Positions 41,078-49,850 are shown, counted from the stretch's first letter. The stretch is DNA of 64,000 nt from Streptomyces sp. LaPpAH-108 (GCF_000373625.1 NZ_KB891995.1:310001-374000), one strand, 5' to 3'. Translations and numbers: made by a program. The notes: generated by a model not told the origin, from the sequence alone.

Positions 41078-41554
41078 ATGTACGGCTACGACCAGAACGT
41101 GGGCGCTCAGCAGCAGTACGTCCCACCGCAGCAGCAGATGCCCGGCGGTGTCGGCGGATACGGCCAGCAGCCGCCGCTCTACCCCGAGCCGTCCCCGCCC
41201 TCCCTCGCGGACGCGGTGCGCGCGTTCACCACGGGCTCGATGTCCGCCGAGGACTTCCAGCAGGTGTTCGCCACGTCCAAGGTGTACTGCCCGCGCGGCG
41301 ACACCCCGGGCTTCCTCGCCCTGCACAACACGCAGCAGCCGGTGATCCCGATGTTCACCTCGCTCAAGGAGCTGCGGCGGTACGCGGGCAAGGAGTCCAA
41401 GTACTTCGTGATCACCGGCGCCGAGGTGATCGACCTCCTGCCGACCGGCTACGGCTTCGTGGTCGACATGGAGGGTGAGCACCGGATGGTGTTCGACGCG
41501 AAGGCCGTGGAGCAGATGGTCGAGTTCGCGATGCGCCGCATGTACGGCGGCTGA
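41078..41554 (+). CDS. SseB family protein
   Basis: A 158-residue protein. The first ~40 residues are Tyr/Gln/Pro/Gly-rich; the remainder is an SseB N-terminal-type domain with V-Y-C-P-R-G-D-T-P-G-F-L-A, V-I-P-M-F-T-S-L-K-E-L-R-R-Y and D-L-L-P-T-G-Y-G-F-V-V-D. In enterobacteria SseB links to stress and serine metabolism; in Streptomyces such proteins are uncharacterised. An upstream in-frame GTG at 41069 is possible, but the -10 spacing favours ATG 41078. Confidence 0.8.
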   Translation: MYGYDQNVGAQQQYVPPQQQMPGGVGGYGQQPPLYPEPSPPSLADAVRAFTTGSMSAEDFQQVFATSKVYCPRGDTPGFLALHNTQQPVIPMFTSLKELRRYAGKESKYFVITGAEVIDLLPTGYGFVVDMEGEHRMVFDAKAVEQMVEFAMRRMYGG

Positions 41555-41571
41555 CGCGTGAGTCGTCCCCC

Positions 41572-41605
41572 AGCGGGCCCGGAGGGAATTTCCTCCGGGC
41601 CCGCT
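41572..41605 (+). terminator. Terminator after the SseB-family gene
   Basis: A 14-bp perfect stem, AGCGGGCCCGGAGG (41572-41585) with its complement at 41592-41605, 6-base loop, followed by CTGTT. Confidence 0.85.
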
Positions 41606-41623
41606 CTGTTGTGGGTGGCAGAA

Positions 41624-41639
41624 AGTTCAACGCTCAACT
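41624..41639. promoter_or_regulatory. Candidate MarR-type operator upstream of pirin
   Basis: AGTTCAACGCTCAACT is a near-palindrome (AGTTCA/TCAACT, five of six pairs), overlapping the likely promoter 29 bp before the pirin start. Redox-sensing MarR regulators use similar sites. No MarR gene is in the window. Confidence 0.4.
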
Positions 41640-41667
41640 AAAGTGGTCCCACAAGGAGGTACCGACC

Positions 41668-42645
41668 ATGCCCGCAGTGACCGTCGAGAACCCGTTGACG
41701 CTGCCCCGTGTGACCGCTCCCGCCGACGCCGTGTCGCGTCCGGTGCTGACCGTCACGACCGCTCCGAGCGGTTTCGAGGGCGAGGGATTCCCGGTGCGCC
41801 GGGCGTTCGCGGGGATCAACTACCGCCACCTCGACCCGTTCATCATGATGGACCAGATGGGTGAGGTGGAGTACGCGCCGGGCGAGCCCAAAGGCACCCC
41901 CTGGCACCCCCACCGCGGCTTCGAGACCGTGACCTACATCATCGACGGCGTCTTCGACCACCAGGACTCCAACGGCGGTGGCGGCACCATCACCAACGGC
42001 GACACCCAGTGGATGACGGCGGGCTCCGGTCTCCTGCACATCGAGGCGCCGCCGGAGCAGCTGGTCGTCTCGGGCGGTCTCTTCCACGGGCTCCAGCTGT
42101 GGGTGAACCTCCCGGCCAAGGACAAGATGATGGCCCCGCGCTACCAGGACATCCGCGCGGGCAGCGTGCAGCTCCTCACCTCCCCGGACGGCGGCGCGCT
42201 GCTGCGGGTCATCGCCGGTGAGCTGGACGGCCACGAGGGCCCGGGCATCACGCACACCCCGATCACCATGGTCCACGCGACCCTGGCGCCGGGCGCCGAG
42301 ATCACCCTGCCCTGGCGCGAGGACTTCAACGGCCTGGCGTACGTCCTCGCCGGGCGCGGCGCGGTCGGCACCGAGCGCCGTCCGGTCCGCACCGGCCAGA
42401 CCGCCGTCTTCGGCACCGGCTCCTCGCTGACGGTCCGCGCCGACGAGAAGCAGGACGCCCACACCCCCGACCTCGAGGTCGTCCTCCTTGGCGGACAGCC
42501 CATCCGTGAGCCCATGGCCCACTACGGCCCGTTCGTCATGAACACCAAGGAACAGCTCATGCAGGCTTTCGAGGACTTCCAGAAGGGCCGCCTCGGCACG
42601 GTCCCCGCGGTCCACGGCATGACGGAGGCGGGCCCGGAGGCGTGA
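41668..42645 (+). CDS. Pirin family protein
   Basis: A 325-residue bicupin. The N-terminal cupin has the pirin iron site H-P-H-R-G-F-E-T-V-T-Y and Q-W-M-T-A-G-S-G-L-L-H-I-E; the C-terminal half includes V-H-A-T-L-A-P-G-A. Bacterial pirins show quercetinase activity or modulate pyruvate metabolism; which applies here is unknown. ATG 41668 follows a near-perfect ribosome site (AAGGAGGT). Upstream in-frame starts are disregarded. Confidence 0.9.
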   Translation: MPAVTVENPLTLPRVTAPADAVSRPVLTVTTAPSGFEGEGFPVRRAFAGINYRHLDPFIMMDQMGEVEYAPGEPKGTPWHPHRGFETVTYIIDGVFDHQDSNGGGGTITNGDTQWMTAGSGLLHIEAPPEQLVVSGGLFHGLQLWVNLPAKDKMMAPRYQDIRAGSVQLLTSPDGGALLRVIAGELDGHEGPGITHTPITMVHATLAPGAEITLPWREDFNGLAYVLAGRGAVGTERRPVRTGQTAVFGTGSSLTVRADEKQDAHTPDLEVVLLGGQPIREPMAHYGPFVMNTKEQLMQAFEDFQKGRLGTVPAVHGMTEAGPEA

Positions 42646-42668
42646 GTCTCCCCCCTGTGAACCCCGCC

Positions 42669-42696
42669 GCCCGGCAGACAACGGCGTCTGCCGGGC
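42669..42696 (+). terminator. Terminator after pirin
   Basis: An 11-bp perfect stem, GCCCGGCAGAC (42669-42679) with its complement at 42686-42696, 6-base loop. Confidence 0.75.
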
Positions 42697-42760
42697 GACG
42701 GCGTGTACGACGACTTTTCGACTTACCGAGTCGGGTGGTGGGTGGGCATAGGCCGGGGGT

Positions 42761-42782
42761 CCAGGGGGCGGGAGCCCCCTGG
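42761..42782. repeat. REP-like GC-rich hairpin
   Basis: CCAGGGGGC, loop GGGA, GCCCCCTGG forms a 9-bp stem. From memory, similar CCAGGGGGC...GCCCCCTGG palindromes are scattered through Streptomyces intergenic regions as short interspersed repeats. This is the only copy in the window. Confidence 0.5.
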
Positions 42783-42865
42783 TACGGCGAGCCGAGGGAC
42801 GGCGCCTCACCCACCCGGCCCGCCGCAGCAGGACAGCCGAGCCCAGCTCATGATCCGCTGAACAT

Positions 42866-43900
42866 GTGCCGCTGCTGCCCGACCCCGTCCGCCGCTTCGC
42901 GGCCTGGTGCGTCGTACTGCTGCTCATCGCCGGCGTCGGCTGGGTCGGCATCCGCCTCTGCGGCGAGCTGAGAACAGCCGTCGTCCCCGTACTCCTCGCC
43001 CTCCTCGGCACCGCCCTCCTGGGCCCCCTGTACCGCTGGATGATCCGGGCCAAGCTGAACGCCAGCCTCGCGGCGGCCCTGACCTGCGTAGCCGTGGTCG
43101 CGGTGGTCGGCGGCGCCGTCTACATCGTCGTAGCGGCCCTCGTGGACACCGGCGACCAGATCATCGCCTCGCTGCGGGACGCCGCCAAGGCGGTCGCCCG
43201 GCACTTCGGCGCCGCAGGCACCGGACTCGACGACCTCGCCGCCAACTCCCGCAAGCTGCTGGAGAAGTTCGGCGGCACGGCGGTGTCCAACGTCATCAGC
43301 GGCGTCAGCATCGTCGGCGAGTCCATCGCCATCGCCGTCCTCGCCCTGCTCCTCGTCTTCTTCTTCCTGCGCGACTCCCACCGCGCCCTCACCGCGCTGC
43401 GCTCCCTCGCCCCCGGCGACACCGCCGACCTGCTGGAGGCCATGGCCCGCCGCGCCTTCGAGGCGGTCGAGGGCTTCATGCGCGGGACGACGCTCATCGC
43501 GCTCATCGACGCCGTCTGCATCACCATCGGCCTGCTGATCCTGCGCGTGCCCGGCGCGGTGGGACTCGGCGCGCTCGTCTTCGTCAGCGCCTACATCCCC
43601 TACCTCGGCGCCTTCCTCTCCGGCGCCGTCGCCGTCCTGGTCGCGCTCGCGGACCGGGGCTTCGTCATCGCCCTGTGGGCGCTCGGGGTCGTCCTCGCCG
43701 TCCAGGTCCTGGAGGGGCACGTCCTCCAGCCGGCCATCCAGAGCCGTACCGTCCAGATGCACCCGGCCGTGGTGATGCTGACGATCACCGCGGGGGCCTC
43801 GGTCGCGGGCATCCTCGGCATGCTGCTCGCCGTACCCCTCACGGCGGCGTTCTTCGGCGTCGTGGGCGAACTGCGCACCCGGTACGGCGACCCGTCCTAG
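42866..43900 (+). CDS. AI-2E family transporter
   Basis: A 344-residue polytopic membrane protein of the AI-2 exporter/TqsA family. It has hydrophobic segments near residues 12-27, 35-57, 70-90, then a long soluble loop, and a C-terminal cluster of helices from ~150 to ~335. The conserved G-A-V-G-L-G-A-L-V-F-V-S-A-Y-I-P-Y-L-G-A and L-E-G-H-V-L-Q-P-A-I-Q-S are diagnostic. The substrate is not known in actinobacteria. GTG 42866 is used. Its TAG stop overlaps the convergent SpoIIE gene stop in the palindrome CTAG. Confidence 0.85.
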   Translation: MPLLPDPVRRFAAWCVVLLLIAGVGWVGIRLCGELRTAVVPVLLALLGTALLGPLYRWMIRAKLNASLAAALTCVAVVAVVGGAVYIVVAALVDTGDQIIASLRDAAKAVARHFGAAGTGLDDLAANSRKLLEKFGGTAVSNVISGVSIVGESIAIAVLALLLVFFFLRDSHRALTALRSLAPGDTADLLEAMARRAFEAVEGFMRGTTLIALIDAVCITIGLLILRVPGAVGLGALVFVSAYIPYLGAFLSGAVAVLVALADRGFVIALWALGVVLAVQVLEGHVLQPAIQSRTVQMHPAVVMLTITAGASVAGILGMLLAVPLTAAFFGVVGELRTRYGDPS

Positions 43901-46110
43901 AGCGGGTCCGCCAGGCCCCAGGCCACGACGGCCTCGTCCCCGTCCGCCCCGCCTTCCCCGGCCTTCTCGTACAGCTCGAACCAGATGCTCTTGCCCTTGC
44001 CCTGCGGCTCGACCCCCCAGGCATCGGCCAGCAGCTCGATCAGCATCAGGCCACGGCCCGAGGAGGCCAGCTCGCCCGGGCGGCGCTTGTGCGGCAGATC
44101 GTCGCCGGTGTCGGTGACCTGCACCCGCAGCCGCCGCGCCCCGCTCTGCCCGAAGACCTCGGCCAGCAGCAGCGCGTCCGCGTCGGTGTGCACCAGCACA
44201 TTGGTGACCAGCTCGGAGACCAGCAGCACCGCGGAGTCCACCTGGTCCGGGGAGTTCCAGTCGTGCAGCAGCTCGCGCAGATACTGGCGGGTCTCCGCGA
44301 TCCGCTCGGGCTCGTCCTGCGCGACCGACAGCAGCGTGCTGCGCACCCGGGTGCGCGCCGTCGCCGCCTCCTCCCGCTCGGGCTCCCCGCCCCGGTACAG
44401 CAGCAGGACCGCGATGTCGTCCTCGCGGCGGTCGGTCAACGGGCCCGTCGTGTGATGGGAGGACGGCCCGTGCACCCCCTGCACCAGCGCGTCCGCCAGC
44501 TCCTCGAGACCCTGCTCGCGGTCCGTGTCCGGGACGGCGTGCTCCTCCAGGATGGTGCGCACGCGCCGCCAGCCGCTCTCCATGTCGTGGCCGCCGGTCT
44601 CGATCAGCCCGTCGGTGCACAGCATCATCGTCTCGCCCGGCTCCAGCGTGAACCGGGTCGTCGGATAGTCGGCGTCCGGATCGACCCCCAGCGGCGGCCC
44701 GCCCGCCGTCGGCCGCGCCATCACCGTGCCGTCCGCCATCCGGACCACCGGATCGGGGTGCCCGGCCCGGGCGATCTCCAGACGGCCCGTCGCCGCGTCG
44801 GCCTCCGCGTACAGACAGGTCGCGAAGCGCAGCTGGGCCAGGTCCTCGTCGTGCGTGATGCCGTGCAGGAAGCGGGAGGCGCGGGAGAGCACCGCGTCCG
44901 GGCGGTGCCCCTCGGCGGCGTAGGCGCGCAGGGCGATGCGCAGCTGGCCCATCAGCCCCGCCGCCCGTACGTCGTGCCCCTGTACGTCCCCGATGACCAG
45001 CGCGAACCTGCCGCCGTCGGCACCGCTCCCGGTGGCCCCGCCGGGCAGCGGGATCATGTCGTACCAGTCGCCGCCGACCTGGAGGCCGCCGCCGGTCGGT
45101 ATGTAGCGGGCGGCCACGTTCATGCCGGGTATCCCGGCGATCAGCGAGGGCAGCATGGAGCGCTGCAGGCCCTCGGTCAGCTCCCGCTGGGTCTCGGCGG
45201 CGCTCGCCCGCGACAGCGCCTGCGCGAGCATCCGGGCCACCGTGGTGAGCACGGCCCGCTCGTCCGGGGTGAACGCCACCGGATAGCTGAACGCCGCCAT
45301 CCAGGCGCCCATCGTGTGCCCGCCCGCCGTCAGCGGCAGGAACGCCCACGAGCGGCGCGCGAACCGCTCGGCCAGCGGCCAGGTGGCCGGATAGCGGTCC
45401 CGGTAGTCGCCGGGCGAGGAGAGATAGACGGCGCGGCCGGTCCGTACGACCTCCGCCGCCGGATAGTCGGTGCTCAGCGGCATATGGGTGAAGGGGCCGT
45501 CGTCCCCGGGCGCGTAGCCGTGGTGGCCGATGATCGTCAGCCGCTCGCCCTCCACCCCGAACACCGCGAGGCCGTCCGGCGAGAACCCGGGCATCGACAG
45601 CCCGGCCGCGACCCGCAGCACCTCCTCCGTGGAGCGTGCCTCGGCCAGCGCCCGGCCCGCGTCCAGCAGGAACGCCTCCCGCGAGCGCCGCCAGTCCCCG
45701 GTGACCGCGCTGCGCGCCGACGACGTGCCCGGCGCGGGCTCGGTCACCTCCTGGAGGGTGCCGATCAGTTCGTACGCGCGCCGCTCCCGGTCGTACGTCG
45801 GCTTGGAGCGGCTGCGCACGACCCGGATGACGTGGCCCCGCTCGTCGATGATCCGGATGCGCACCTCGGCCAGCGTGCCCTCGGCCACCGCGAGCGGCAC
45901 CACCCCGGTGATCTCGTTCCAGTCCGCGGGGTGCAGCCGGGCGCGGGCCTGGGCCTCGGTGAGGGTGGCGGGGCGCGCGGGGAGCCCGAGCAGCCGCGCC
46001 GCCTCCGCGTCCACGGTGACCAGTTCCGTCGCCGTGTCCCAGTGCCACAGTCCGGTCGCGAGGGCGGCGAGGATGTCCCCGGTGGACGGAAGCGGCTCGC
46101 CTGTGCGCAT
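43897..46110 (-). CDS. PAS-GAF-PP2C(SpoIIE)-HATPase phosphatase/anti-sigma switch protein
   Basis: A 737-residue multidomain regulator. An N-terminal PAS domain spans ~10-130, a GAF domain ~150-310 and a SpoIIE-type PP2C phosphatase ~340-570 (G-G-D-W-Y-D-M-I-P-L, D-V-Q-G-H-D-V-R-A-A-G, L-C-T-D-G-L-I-E). A C-terminal HATPase_c serine-kinase-like domain spans ~600-725 (E-L-V-T-N-V-L-V-H-T, G-R-G-L-M-L-I-E-L-L-A-D). Such proteins control anti-anti-sigma phosphorylation in response to a sensed signal, and Streptomyces have many. ATG 46110 begins at R-T-G-E-P-L-P. Transcription is divergent from aspS. Confidence 0.88.
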   Translation of the reverse strand: MRTGEPLPSTGDILAALATGLWHWDTATELVTVDAEAARLLGLPARPATLTEAQARARLHPADWNEITGVVPLAVAEGTLAEVRIRIIDERGHVIRVVRSRSKPTYDRERRAYELIGTLQEVTEPAPGTSSARSAVTGDWRRSREAFLLDAGRALAEARSTEEVLRVAAGLSMPGFSPDGLAVFGVEGERLTIIGHHGYAPGDDGPFTHMPLSTDYPAAEVVRTGRAVYLSSPGDYRDRYPATWPLAERFARRSWAFLPLTAGGHTMGAWMAAFSYPVAFTPDERAVLTTVARMLAQALSRASAAETQRELTEGLQRSMLPSLIAGIPGMNVAARYIPTGGGLQVGGDWYDMIPLPGGATGSGADGGRFALVIGDVQGHDVRAAGLMGQLRIALRAYAAEGHRPDAVLSRASRFLHGITHDEDLAQLRFATCLYAEADAATGRLEIARAGHPDPVVRMADGTVMARPTAGGPPLGVDPDADYPTTRFTLEPGETMMLCTDGLIETGGHDMESGWRRVRTILEEHAVPDTDREQGLEELADALVQGVHGPSSHHTTGPLTDRREDDIAVLLLYRGGEPEREEAATARTRVRSTLLSVAQDEPERIAETRQYLRELLHDWNSPDQVDSAVLLVSELVTNVLVHTDADALLLAEVFGQSGARRLRVQVTDTGDDLPHKRRPGELASSGRGLMLIELLADAWGVEPQGKGKSIWFELYEKAGEGGADGDEAVVAWGLADPL

Positions 46111-46284
46111 TGCCCCACTTTAAGAAGAGGTGACCCGGGGCTGCCACCGTGGATCGGCGAACGGTAATGGTGGGGAGCCGATCTTGGGGTGCCCGGTACC
46201 CTTGATGGGTCCGGGCCCCGTGCCCGTACCCAGCCGAGAGAGAGCAATCTCGGTACCCCGAAGCGCAAAGGACGATGAACGACG

Positions 46285-48048
46285 ATGCATCGGTACAGGT
46301 CCCACACCTGCGGCCAGCTCCGCGCCTCTGACGTCGGCACCGACGTCCGGCTCAGTGGCTGGCTGCACAATCGTCGCGACCTGGGCGGCATCCTCTTCAT
46401 CGATCTGCGTGACCACTACGGCATCACGCAGCTGGTCGCCCGCCCCGGCACCCCCGCCTACGAGGCCCTGGACTCCATCTCCAAGGAGTCCACGGTCCGC
46501 ATCGACGGCCGCGTTGTTTCACGTGGAACCGAGAACGTGAACCCCGAGCTGCCCACCGGCGAGATCGAGGTCGAGGTCGCCGAGGTCGAGCTGCTGGGCG
46601 CCGCCGCGCCGCTGCCCTTCACGATCAACGCCGAGGACGGCGTGAACGAGGAGCGGCGCCTGGAGTACCGCTTCCTGGACCTGCGCCGTGAGCGGATGCA
46701 CCGCAACATCATGCTGCGCACCGCGGTCATCGCCGCCATGCGCCAGAAGATGACGGCGATGGGCTTCAACGAGATGGCGACGCCGATCCTGTCCGCCACC
46801 TCCCCCGAGGGTGCCCGCGACTACGTCGTGCCCTCGCGCGTCCACGCGGGCCGCTTCTACGCCCTGCCGCAGGCGCCGCAGCAGTTCAAGCAGCTGCTGA
46901 TGATCTCCGGCTTCGACCGGTACTTCCAGATCGCGCCCTGCTTCCGCGACGAGGACGCCCGCGCCGACCGCTCGCCGGGCGAGTTCTACCAGCTCGACGT
47001 CGAGATGAGCTTCGTCGAGCAGGAGGACGTCTTCCAGCCGATCGAGAAGCTGATGACGGAGCTGTTCGAGGAGTTCGGCGGTGGCCGTCACGTCACCTCG
47101 CCGTTCCCGCGCATCCCGTTCCGTGAGGCGATGCTCAAGTACGGCTCCGACAAGCCGGACCTGCGCGCCAAGCTGGAGCTGGTCGACATCACCGACGTCT
47201 TTGAGGGCTCGGCGTTCAAGGCGTTCGCGGGCAAGCACGTGCGCGCCCTCGCGGTGCCGGACGTCGCGGGCCAGAGCCGCAAGTTCTTCGACGGGCTCGG
47301 CGAGTTCGCCGTGTCCCAGGGCGCGCAGGGCCTGGCCTGGGTCCGCGTCGGCGAGGACGGTTCGCTGACCGGCCCGATCGCCAAGTTCCTCACCGAGGAG
47401 AACGTCGCCGAGCTGACCAAGCGTCTGTCGCTGGCCCCCGGCCACGCGGTGTTCTTCGGCGCGGGCGAGTTCGACGAGGTCTCCAAGATCATGGGCGCGG
47501 TGCGCGTCGAGGCGGCCAAGCGCGCGGGCCAGTTCGAGGACGGCGTCTTCCGCTTCTGCTGGATCGTCGACTTCCCGATGTACGAGAAGGACGAGGAGAC
47601 GGGGAAGATCGACTTCTCCCACAACCCGTTCTCGATGCCGCAGGGCGGTCTGGAGGCCCTGGAGACCCAGGACCCGCTGGACATTCTGGGCTGGCAGTAC
47701 GACATCGTCTGCAACGGCGTCGAGCTGTCCTCCGGCGCGATCCGGAACCACGAGCCGGACATCATGCTCAAGGCCTTCGAGATCGCGGGCTACGACCGGG
47801 ACACGGTCGAGGACAAGTTCGCGGGCATGCTCCGCGCGTTCCGCTTCGGCGCCCCGCCGCACGGCGGCATCGCCCCCGGCGTCGACCGCATCGTCATGCT
47901 CCTCGCGGACGAGCCCAACATCCGCGAGACGATCGCCTTCCCGCTCAACGGCAACGCCCAGGACCTCATGATGGGCGCCCCGACCGAGCTGGACGAGTCC
48001 CGGCTGCGGGAGCTGCACCTGAACATCAGGAAGCCGCAGCCGAAGTAG
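46285..48048 (+). CDS. aspS: Aspartate-tRNA ligase
   Basis: A 587-residue class II synthetase of the bacterial type. The OB anticodon-binding domain is at residues 1-110 (G-W-L-H-N-R-R-D-L-G-G-I-L-F-I-D-L-R-D), then motif 2 (F-R-D-E-D-A-R-A-D-R), the bacterial GAD insertion domain around 290-420, and motif 3 (G-V-D-R-I-V-M-L-L). It aminoacylates tRNA-Asp. A parS-like 14-mer lies inside the coding region (46516-46529). ATG 46285 begins the conserved M-H-R-Y-R-S-H-T-C-G. A strong terminator follows. Confidence 0.95.
   Translation: MHRYRSHTCGQLRASDVGTDVRLSGWLHNRRDLGGILFIDLRDHYGITQLVARPGTPAYEALDSISKESTVRIDGRVVSRGTENVNPELPTGEIEVEVAEVELLGAAAPLPFTINAEDGVNEERRLEYRFLDLRRERMHRNIMLRTAVIAAMRQKMTAMGFNEMATPILSATSPEGARDYVVPSRVHAGRFYALPQAPQQFKQLLMISGFDRYFQIAPCFRDEDARADRSPGEFYQLDVEMSFVEQEDVFQPIEKLMTELFEEFGGGRHVTSPFPRIPFREAMLKYGSDKPDLRAKLELVDITDVFEGSAFKAFAGKHVRALAVPDVAGQSRKFFDGLGEFAVSQGAQGLAWVRVGEDGSLTGPIAKFLTEENVAELTKRLSLAPGHAVFFGAGEFDEVSKIMGAVRVEAAKRAGQFEDGVFRFCWIVDFPMYEKDEETGKIDFSHNPFSMPQGGLEALETQDPLDILGWQYDIVCNGVELSSGAIRNHEPDIMLKAFEIAGYDRDTVEDKFAGMLRAFRFGAPPHGGIAPGVDRIVMLLADEPNIRETIAFPLNGNAQDLMMGAPTELDESRLRELHLNIRKPQPK
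46516..46529. promoter_or_regulatory. parS: parS-like site inside aspS (one mismatch)
   Basis: GTTTCACGTGGAAC differs from the consensus at one base (GGAAC for GAAAC). It encodes V-S-R-G-T in the aspartyl-tRNA synthetase N-terminal region. Single-mismatch parS sites are known to be functional in Streptomyces. It lies 33.3 kb from the perfect site at 13234. Confidence 0.75.
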
Positions 48049-48061
48049 CAGGCGGTGTGTG

Positions 48062-48098
48062 AGGGACGGTCCGGCTCCTGGTGAGCCGGGCCGTCCCT
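48062..48098 (+). terminator. Terminator of aspS
   Basis: AGGGACGGTCCGGCTC (48062-48077) pairs with GAGCCGGGCCGTCCCT (48083-48098), 16 pairs with one G-T wobble, followed by GTTTCT. Confidence 0.85.
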
Positions 48099-48106
48099 GT
48101 TTCTGC

Positions 48107-48805
48107 CTACTCCTCGGCCTGATCGGGATCGGACATCTGATCAGGGTCGGCGCCGTCCTCCAGCAGCCGCTCCCCGATGTCGTCGGACCAGTGCTGGGCC
48201 CAGGCGCGCAGCGGGGCGACCTCGTGGCGGGGGAGGCCGTAGCGAAGGAACTCCCCGTCGGCGTAGAAGTCCGTGCCGGTCAGGCGGGACTGGAGGGTGG
48301 GCAGGTCGAAGGCGTCGTACGCGTGCCGACGGCCCAGCTCCTCCAGTTCCGGCAGCGAGAAGCGCTCGGCGGCGGCCCGTGCGTCGATCAGGTCGACGGC
48401 CGCGCCCCGGTCGTACAGCGCCCGGATCTTGGTCCCGACGGCGTCCGCGAGCGAGAGGGCGGGCCCGTACCCGGTCAGCTCGGCCGGCCCCCAGAGGGCT
48501 TCCTTGTGCAGCGCGAGGCCGACCTCCTCGCCGGTCGGCGGATCGGTGACGGTCAGCTCCGCGGTGAGCGCGCCGACGGCCCCGCTCCGCACCACCCGCC
48601 CCCGCGCCTCCAGCACCCCGGCCAGCTCCCGCGCGATCGCCTCCAGCCCCGTTCCGCTCTCGGTGGCGAAGTCGAGATTCCCATGCGCCCGCGTGACGAC
48701 CCCATGCGCCTGAAGGGCATACCCACCCGCCAGCACGAGCGCATACGGCACCCCGGCGGTGACGACATCGGCGAGGAGACGGCGGTGCGATGCGGGGAGG
48801 CTCAC
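48107..48805 (-). CDS. AbiEii-like nucleotidyltransferase
   Basis: A 232-residue protein of the AbiEii/nucleotidyltransferase fold. G-G-Y-A-L-Q-A-H-G at residues 27-35 is the nucleotide-binding Gly pair, but the usual R-x-T-x-D-x-D motif reads T-R-A-H-G-N-L-D-F, with the first Asp replaced by Asn43 and only Asp45 kept. The following D-L-I-D-A-R-A matches the helical part. AbiEii toxins inactivate tRNA acceptors in phage defence; here no AbiEi antitoxin is adjacent and one catalytic Asp is missing, so activity is doubtful. It could be a lone AbiEii-like domain protein with another role. Confidence 0.65.
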   Translation of the reverse strand: MSLPASHRRLLADVVTAGVPYALVLAGGYALQAHGVVTRAHGNLDFATESGTGLEAIARELAGVLEARGRVVRSGAVGALTAELTVTDPPTGEEVGLALHKEALWGPAELTGYGPALSLADAVGTKIRALYDRGAAVDLIDARAAAERFSLPELEELGRRHAYDAFDLPTLQSRLTGTDFYADGEFLRYGLPRHEVAPLRAWAQHWSDDIGERLLEDGADPDQMSDPDQAEE

Positions 48806-48836
48806 GGTGTCCGTACTCTGCCAGAGCGTGCCCAGG

Positions 48837-49745
48837 TCAGGGGAGTTCTGGAGTGTCGGGGGTGTCGGCGAAGAGGTCCTCGGCGCGTTCGACGGTCTCG
48901 GCGCGGTCGAGCCATTCGCTCACCCGGGCCGGTTCCGTGCAGGCGGTGATGCGCTCTCGGGCCTCGTCGGAGACCGCGATGCCGCGTACCTTGAGGACGC
49001 GCAGCACCCCCTTGGCCTCACCCCTGGCTTCGCCCTTGGCCTCGCCTTCCAGGAAGGTGCGCTCCAGCAGGGTGCCTCGACCGGGAAAGAAGTTCACGAA
49101 CGACACGATGTTCCTCCACTTGTCGCCTGCGGGAGTCGTCCCGAGGGCGCTGTCCAAGAACTGACCGATGTACAGAGCTGCGTGGGCGTTCATCTTCGGG
49201 AGCGCTTTGCCGAGTGCGTCCAGTATGGCGTCGCCCACCGGGGTGTTGGCGTGTGTCAGGGCGGAAAAGGCGGCCATCGCGGGCTTCTCGGTGGCTGTCC
49301 GCGCGTCGGTGATCGGCGGCAGATTGTCCGGACCGACGACCAGGGGGTACGTGCGCTGGGCGGTCCAGCCGCGTGCCCCGCACTCGAAGGGGCCGGTCGC
49401 CCACTTCGCCGTGGGCCGGTCGCGGCAGACGACGAGCAGGAGGACCGGCAGCCGGTACTTGGACTGGAGATAGGCGACGTAGTACGCCCAGCTCGCGCTC
49501 TTGTCCTTGTCACGGCGCTCCTGAGCCTCGACGGCGAGCAGGAAGTCGTCGCCGTCGGACGGCTCGATGCGCAGCACGGTGTCCACATGCCGGGCGAGCG
49601 GCCGGGTCTCCGTCACGTCGGCGGTGATCGCGTACGTGGCCGCCTTCTCGGGGAAGGCGATGCCCAGCGCTTCGAAAACGGGCGCCAGGATCTCGGGGCG
49701 CTCCTCGAAGACCCGGTGCATGCCCTCATGGGCTGATGTGACCAT
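48837..49745 (-). CDS. Rpn-like PD-(D/E)XK nuclease family protein
   Basis: A 302-residue protein. The nuclease core reads H-V-D-T-V-L-R-I-E-P...F-L-L-A-V-E-A-Q-E-R-R-D, with Asp55, Glu73 and Gln75 as the D...E-x-Q catalytic set of the Rpn/transposase_31 branch. The C-terminal region contains E-G-E-A-K-G-E-A-R-G-E-A-K-G-V-L repeats followed by a helical tail (I-A-V-S-D-E-A-R-E-R-I), common in this family in Streptomyces. Rpn proteins promote recombination or act in defence. ATG 49745 is used; an upstream reading adds 19 residues without support. Confidence 0.75.
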   Translation of the reverse strand: MVTSAHEGMHRVFEERPEILAPVFEALGIAFPEKAATYAITADVTETRPLARHVDTVLRIEPSDGDDFLLAVEAQERRDKDKSASWAYYVAYLQSKYRLPVLLLVVCRDRPTAKWATGPFECGARGWTAQRTYPLVVGPDNLPPITDARTATEKPAMAAFSALTHANTPVGDAILDALGKALPKMNAHAALYIGQFLDSALGTTPAGDKWRNIVSFVNFFPGRGTLLERTFLEGEAKGEARGEAKGVLRVLKVRGIAVSDEARERITACTEPARVSEWLDRAETVERAEDLFADTPDTPELP

Positions 49746-49850
49746 GCGTGCAAGGTAGGGGCAGGAATGCGTGCTCTGTCCGGGTGAACCGTAGGTGTTC
49801 ACTCGTTCGAGGGGCGAGGGAACGTTCAGTCAGGTAGGGCCGCTGACGTG

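Noticed and set aside
42848..46147. Very long Arg/Gly-rich open frames on both strands opposite the AI-2E and SpoIIE genes
   Set aside because: They are frame shadows; the domain-bearing frames are at 42866-43900 and 43897-46110.
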